The notes under the pieces were generated by a model, which did not search any database, was not told the origin of the DNA, and worked only from the letters and a program-made list of their open reading frames with translations. Source: Tremella fuciformis (lineage: Eukaryota; Basidiomycota; Tremellomycetes; Tremellales; Tremellaceae). From it: DNA of 64,000 nt. How positions within the stretch are numbered: the first letter of the stretch is position 1; each line of letters starts with the position of its first letter. A program made the translations under genes and the position numbers. Positions 60,368 through 64,000 of the stretch are shown here, piece by piece. The stretch is taken from contig CP136491.1 in assembly GCA_032768795.1 (NCBI GenBank), forward strand, positions 2,792,501 through 2,856,500, given 5' to 3'.

Positions 60368-60988
60368 TCACAAGAGCCTGCCTTGCGAAATGAAATCTCG
60401 TCTTCCAACAACCTGTGTAGCGGCTGGGTCTTCAATCAGATTCGTGTTGTTTTGTATATCTGCCGGAATGCATGCAGTGGTCGCGCAATACCAGCTTTGG
60501 ACAGACCCATACTGATCGCAGATGACGCGAATCCAGCTCTCTGACAGCTGCCTGCCCGTTTACGCCCGTCCGCATGTGGAGCATCCAGGTTTCTCGCTCA
60601 ATTCGGGCGGCAGGTATGTACAGTATGTTCCCGAATCAGCACTTGTCCAACCGTAATGACGTCGGAGATACGCCGAAGCATTGTCTGGTTGCCGATGCCG
60701 AGCGGTGGACAGATAAACATCAGCGTGCTCTGGACAGAGCGGGAGGAGGCGAGGGTCTCTGTCTCTGCTTCTCGTGACTTGTACGACCGCATCTTCCAGG
60801 AGCTTCCCGCAGTAGTCTGATTGGTCGGGCCTCCCCTCATGCCACCGATACAGACAAGACGGCGGGGCTTGATACTGGTAACGGATGTATAATGGTGGCA
60901 GAGGTGCGGTATTCTCTTGTTGCTGTTCACTCACTGTGTGGCCTTGAAAGGTTGATCCACGGGCGGGAGGATGGCGATGCGATGACAT
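60368..60988 (-). pseudogene. Cys/His-rich family member C, in-frame stop
   Basis: From the ATG at 60988 the frame reads 142 codons and stops at TAA (60562-60560), just after CSTCGRA. The same frame continues past this stop for about 60 codons, to a TGA at 60370-60368. That extension contains WIRVICDQYG and QSWYCATTACIPADI, which align with the second half of module 2 in member B (GAWFCNPRCSVAS). Module 1 is intact (APPSCLYRWHE, YCGKLLE, LPLCPEHADVYLST). A GTAAAC...GAGAG segment of 27 nt spanning the stop could in theory be spliced in frame, but it is shorter than any other intron here. I therefore favour a nonsense-mutated copy, or a truncated protein with only module 1. Confidence 0.55.
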
Positions 60989-61302
60989 CTGGTTGGTACC
61001 GATAAGGATGTAGATTGAAATTGATTGAAGACAGCTGCCCTGCACCGCCTTTATCATGGGCTCGATGTGAGAATCATCGCGTCCCATCAGTCAGCGCCGC
61101 TCAAAGGTCCGCTGCAGCGCTTCTTGAGTACATTCATATCTGAAAGGAGGCATTTTGCTCCACTACGAGGCTCCGTCGTCTCCGCCGAAGCGTGCCTTCG
61201 ATTAGGAGTTGTGAAACTGAAGCGTACTAAAGTTGTCATTGGCGGCGTCTTCACATCCAATGCCCGAACAGATGCGGAGCGCACAGAGCATCAGAGTGCA
61301 AA

Positions 61303-61818
61303 TTATCTGCTCTCACCTGCTGGCGGATGAATGTGACAGTTCAGATGCCGTTGTGTATCAAGGTTGTGGATTGCTGCTCGCATACGACGGCGTGTGTCCC
61401 GCCCTGGACACCGATGGGTGCGAGATGCGCGGACCCGATACACTGAGACTTGATGTGCTGGGCAGACAGCACGCGCATTCCACACGGCATCGAAGTCGGG
61501 CACTAGCGTCGCGCCTTCGGGATCCGTGACACTGAATGTCCGTCGCAGATGTCGGTATGGAGCATTCTTGACATAGAAGCGGACATATCGAGCGATATTC
61601 GCTGACTGAACTGGTAGACACCGCAGGCGCTTGCCTATAGTGACAGCTGCGTGGCAAACGGCGATCTGACCGAGTGAGACGTGAAGCACCCCTGCGAGCG
61701 CAGCAGCCAGAGTTGCGTGTGAGGGCTCGTACGAGCTCGTACTGTACGGGTGCCTTCGCAGCGTCGATGGGTTTGCTGATAGTGTTTTGCTTCTTTCGTA
61801 CCTCTGAACCTGCAGCAT
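61303..61818 (-). pseudogene. Cys/His-rich family member D, diverged or decayed
   Basis: Open frame of 171 codons (no ATG at its 5' edge was verified). It resembles member C only in part: ARYVRFYVKNAPYRHLRR parallels LYIRYQYQAPPSCLYRW, and AVCPAHQVSVYRV parallels LCPEHADVYLS, but the first two Cys of module 1 are missing and module 2 is not found. The downstream part is Arg/His-rich and unrelated. It is best read as a relic of the family adjoining the SPX-EXS gene. A chance frame is possible. Confidence 0.3.
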
Positions 61819-61862
61819 ATTTATTGTACGAGTACATCACTATTCCCAGACCCTGCATACAA

Positions 61863-64000
61863 CTACACTTCCGAGTCTTCCGGATCCCTAGCCCTCGAGT
61901 CCCCAGGCCGTCTAGCCTCGTATTCCCTGCTCCTTGCATGCCCTCTAGGCCCCACATCTAGCTCGTCCGGCCCCCGCCCAGTGCCCCGCGTGAAACTCTT
62001 CCTGATCCTATCCAGCTGTACTGAGACTGGATCGTCCCTCTTGATCTCCTCATCGCTGTCGTGGTCGACCCTACGATAAGGCAACGGAATCTCTCTGGTG
62101 ACCCGATAGGCATCGGCGTTACCGAGATGTTCCGTCTCGACACGGAAAAAGTTCCACTGCCATCTGCGGAGCATTTCGGCGAGAGCGAAGAAGAAGCTGC
62201 GCGTGCGGGTGTACGAGGCTGAATGGGGTAAATACCAGACCCAGATGAAGCGAACGAGGACGTTGGTGACAATGGCAAAGTAGTAGACCAAGCGGTTCCC
62301 GTAGCCGAGATCGGGTCGCAATAAACCAGATTTGGGTCGAAACAGTGACCAGTCGACGATAAGATCCCAGGCCGAGGTATAAGTTGAGGCGATGAAGGCG
62401 ACGAAGATCCACACAACAAAGGCTGGGTCTGTGAATCTGGCACCGCGAGATCGCCACAGAGTGAATAAGATGTATTGGCAGATACTGCTGAGATATTTGC
62501 CCGCGTTGATGAGATGAATCTTCAGCTTCGAGTCGTGGTAACGCTTAAGGCATTGTATGAATCGAGAGAGCGCCGGTAAACACAGCAGCAAAGCTGATAT
62601 CCAGTTTTGTCCAACTCGGCACTGCTGAAATACAGTTGCGGGCCAGTGATGTCCATCTAACGTTGTAAGCTGATTCTCCAGAGGAAGAACCGCTCACATC
62701 CGCAGCCCAGCAGGAACAGGGATTGCAAGGTGAACACGAGACTGTTCAGCTCGTCTGCGATAAAGAAAGCGATAAACTGGACGATCAGCTGAGACCGTGC
62801 TATGAACTTGAGAAGATTCGCACCTCTACGCGGCTGTAGCCGGGAGTGATCACCCGGAAAAGCACCCTCAAGAACCAAAATCGGGAACGCCGTCTCAGGA
62901 CAGGCATCGGATTGGAGAAGAATATGACCACAAATACGAGCCAGATCGCCGGCCAGGATGTAGGATCTATGTTGGATGTTCCCACGCGAGCCATGGTGAA
63001 GAAGAAGCAGTAGCTAAGGGTGAGAAATAGGAAAGCCGGCATTTCCAGATATGAGCGGAAGTCGAGGGTGGGTCTTGATAGTTCCATTACGAACTGTCAT
63101 CAGCACGCTTCTGTCCTTGCGATTAAGCTACGGACCTCATAGTTAATTCGAGCGCTGACCCAAGCATCGAGATTAAGCTCGAAGAGCATGGCGAACAACA
63201 CAGGAAGATACAAGGCACCATACAGATACAGAAGGCCCTCGTAACCTGGCAGCTCCCGGTGAGTGTCCGACTGTTGAGCTGCATGTCAGGGATGAAAGCG
63301 AGACATCCTCGATATCTTACATTGTACCAGCGCAAAGATAGCGGCGGGCAAGCCGAAGCCGATATACAAGCCGGAACGGAAAGTCGATCGGTAATGCTAA
63401 TTGTGAGGCACATCGTGAGCGCGGTACAAGGTGCCTACAGTTTTTCCAGTCGTTTGTTTTCGCAGGTGATCTCGGGCTTTCTTCGTGTCTCCCTTCTCGA
63501 AATGTTCGGAATACAGCTCCTCCACTTGCTTCAACAGATCGTCTATTGTGTCGCTTTTCGAGAAAGATTCGGGTGCGATGCGCTCGTCTGTGTATAGCTC
63601 CATGCAGTGGATCTGAGGTGAGCTTCCATCAGGTGCATTGCGCTTTACGCACCTTGGTAGTCTTTTCAAACTTTTTCAATGCTTTGCGGAAGCCTGTCAG
63701 ATTCATGATCTGTGGATGAGCTTGGATGCTTTCATAACTGAACGGGCACACCCTGTAATTCTTCACCAGCTCCAGCTGCCGATAGAACTCCAGGACGGCT
63801 GCTCTGAGGTCCTTCTTGTACTTCTGATATCGCTCAGGGCTATACGTCCGGTGATCTTTGTCTGCCTCCATGGCCTCTCGTAAAGCTTTGTGCTCTTCGC
63901 TGATCGACAAGCCATTGGAAGTCTTGACTCCCGCTGTCGGCTGTCCATTGTCACCGGGTGGGGTTTTTGCATTGTCTGGCTCTCGGCTGAAGAAAGGCAC
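61863..64000 (-). CDS. SYG1: SPX-EXS protein (Syg1/XPR1-like), N-terminus outside window
   Basis: Phosphate-sensing and export-type membrane protein; 613 aa are visible and the gene continues beyond 64000. Minus-strand exons: >64000-63752, 63709-63653, 63612-63439, 63396-63321, 63278-63136, 63093-62824, 62776-62698, 62656-61863. The end of the SPX domain is seen as LEFYRQLELVKNYR-IMNLTGFRKALKKF, restored by a 42-nt in-frame intron. Membrane segments follow (STFRSGLYIGFGLPAAI, GALYLPVLFAMLFEL, MPAFLFLTLSYCFFF). The EXS domain includes FIADELNSLVFTLQSL, YGHHWPATVFQQCRVGQNWI, RYHDSKLKIHLINAGKY, ASTYTSAWDLIVDWSLF and NVLVRFIWVWYLP. The SPX domain binds inositol pyrophosphates in the family. A charged C-terminal tail of ~60 residues ends the protein. 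Confidence 0.93.

Overview
The window is a gene-dense stretch of a fungal nuclear genome, most likely a basidiomycete yeast of the Tremellomycetes type. The evidence is intron-rich genes with very short introns (mostly 38-55 nt, GT-AG, often with a CTGAC/CTAAC-like branch site just before the acceptor), compact intergenic regions, and recognisable fungal orthologues: ATP sulfurylase with a regulatory APS-kinase-like tail, Sda1, Psr1-type phosphatase, Scp160/vigilin, an Flc-type TRP protein and Syg1. Exon models were built by hand from splice consensus, reading-frame continuity and family alignment. For most genes the spliced length is an exact multiple of three.

Layout. 1-1300: GC-rich minisatellite-like repeat. 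1300-2670: no supported gene. 2676-3796 (-): aldo/keto reductase. 4284-6118 (-): MET3. 6754-13985: Helitron territory. It holds a full-length, apparently intact element (6868-13416) coding for a Rep-helicase on + and a small spliced antisense gene, framed by a second pair of Helitron ends. The outer 3' end lies 13 bp before the start codon of SDA1 (13999-16702, +). 17471-19224 (+): Psr1-type phosphatase. 19784-20404 (-): doubtful ORF. 20770-22187 (+): secreted, GPI-anchored ThuA-like protein. 23065-24090 (+): unknown gene. 24690-26119 (-): GCV1. 26423-28361 (+): BTB protein. 28567-30361 (-): TMEM41/VTT-domain membrane protein. 30805-32976 (-): malic enzyme. 33328-34119 (+): mitochondrial uS11. 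34638-36518 (-): unknown single-TM protein. 37236-42945 (+): three consecutive OST-alpha/TMEM184-family genes. 43285-47408 (+): SCP160/vigilin. 48211-50871 (+): Flc-type TRP protein. 51218-54319 (-): Nup153/Nup1-like FG nucleoporin. 54772-57889 (+): DNA ligase I. 58042-61818 (-): a tandem family of small Cys/His-rich proteins that I do not recognise. 61863-64000 (-): SPX-EXS protein, running off the window edge.

The core genes are unrelated housekeeping functions (sulfate assimilation, ribosome biogenesis, glycine cleavage, replication, nuclear pore, phosphate signalling), often in divergent pairs sharing short promoters. The accessory and most novel parts are the nested Helitron beside SDA1, the minisatellite, the three-gene OST-alpha array, and the Cys/His-rich family at 58-62 kb. 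One member of that family has an in-frame stop and another is decayed. Three genes use GC-AG introns with the same GCAAGT donor.
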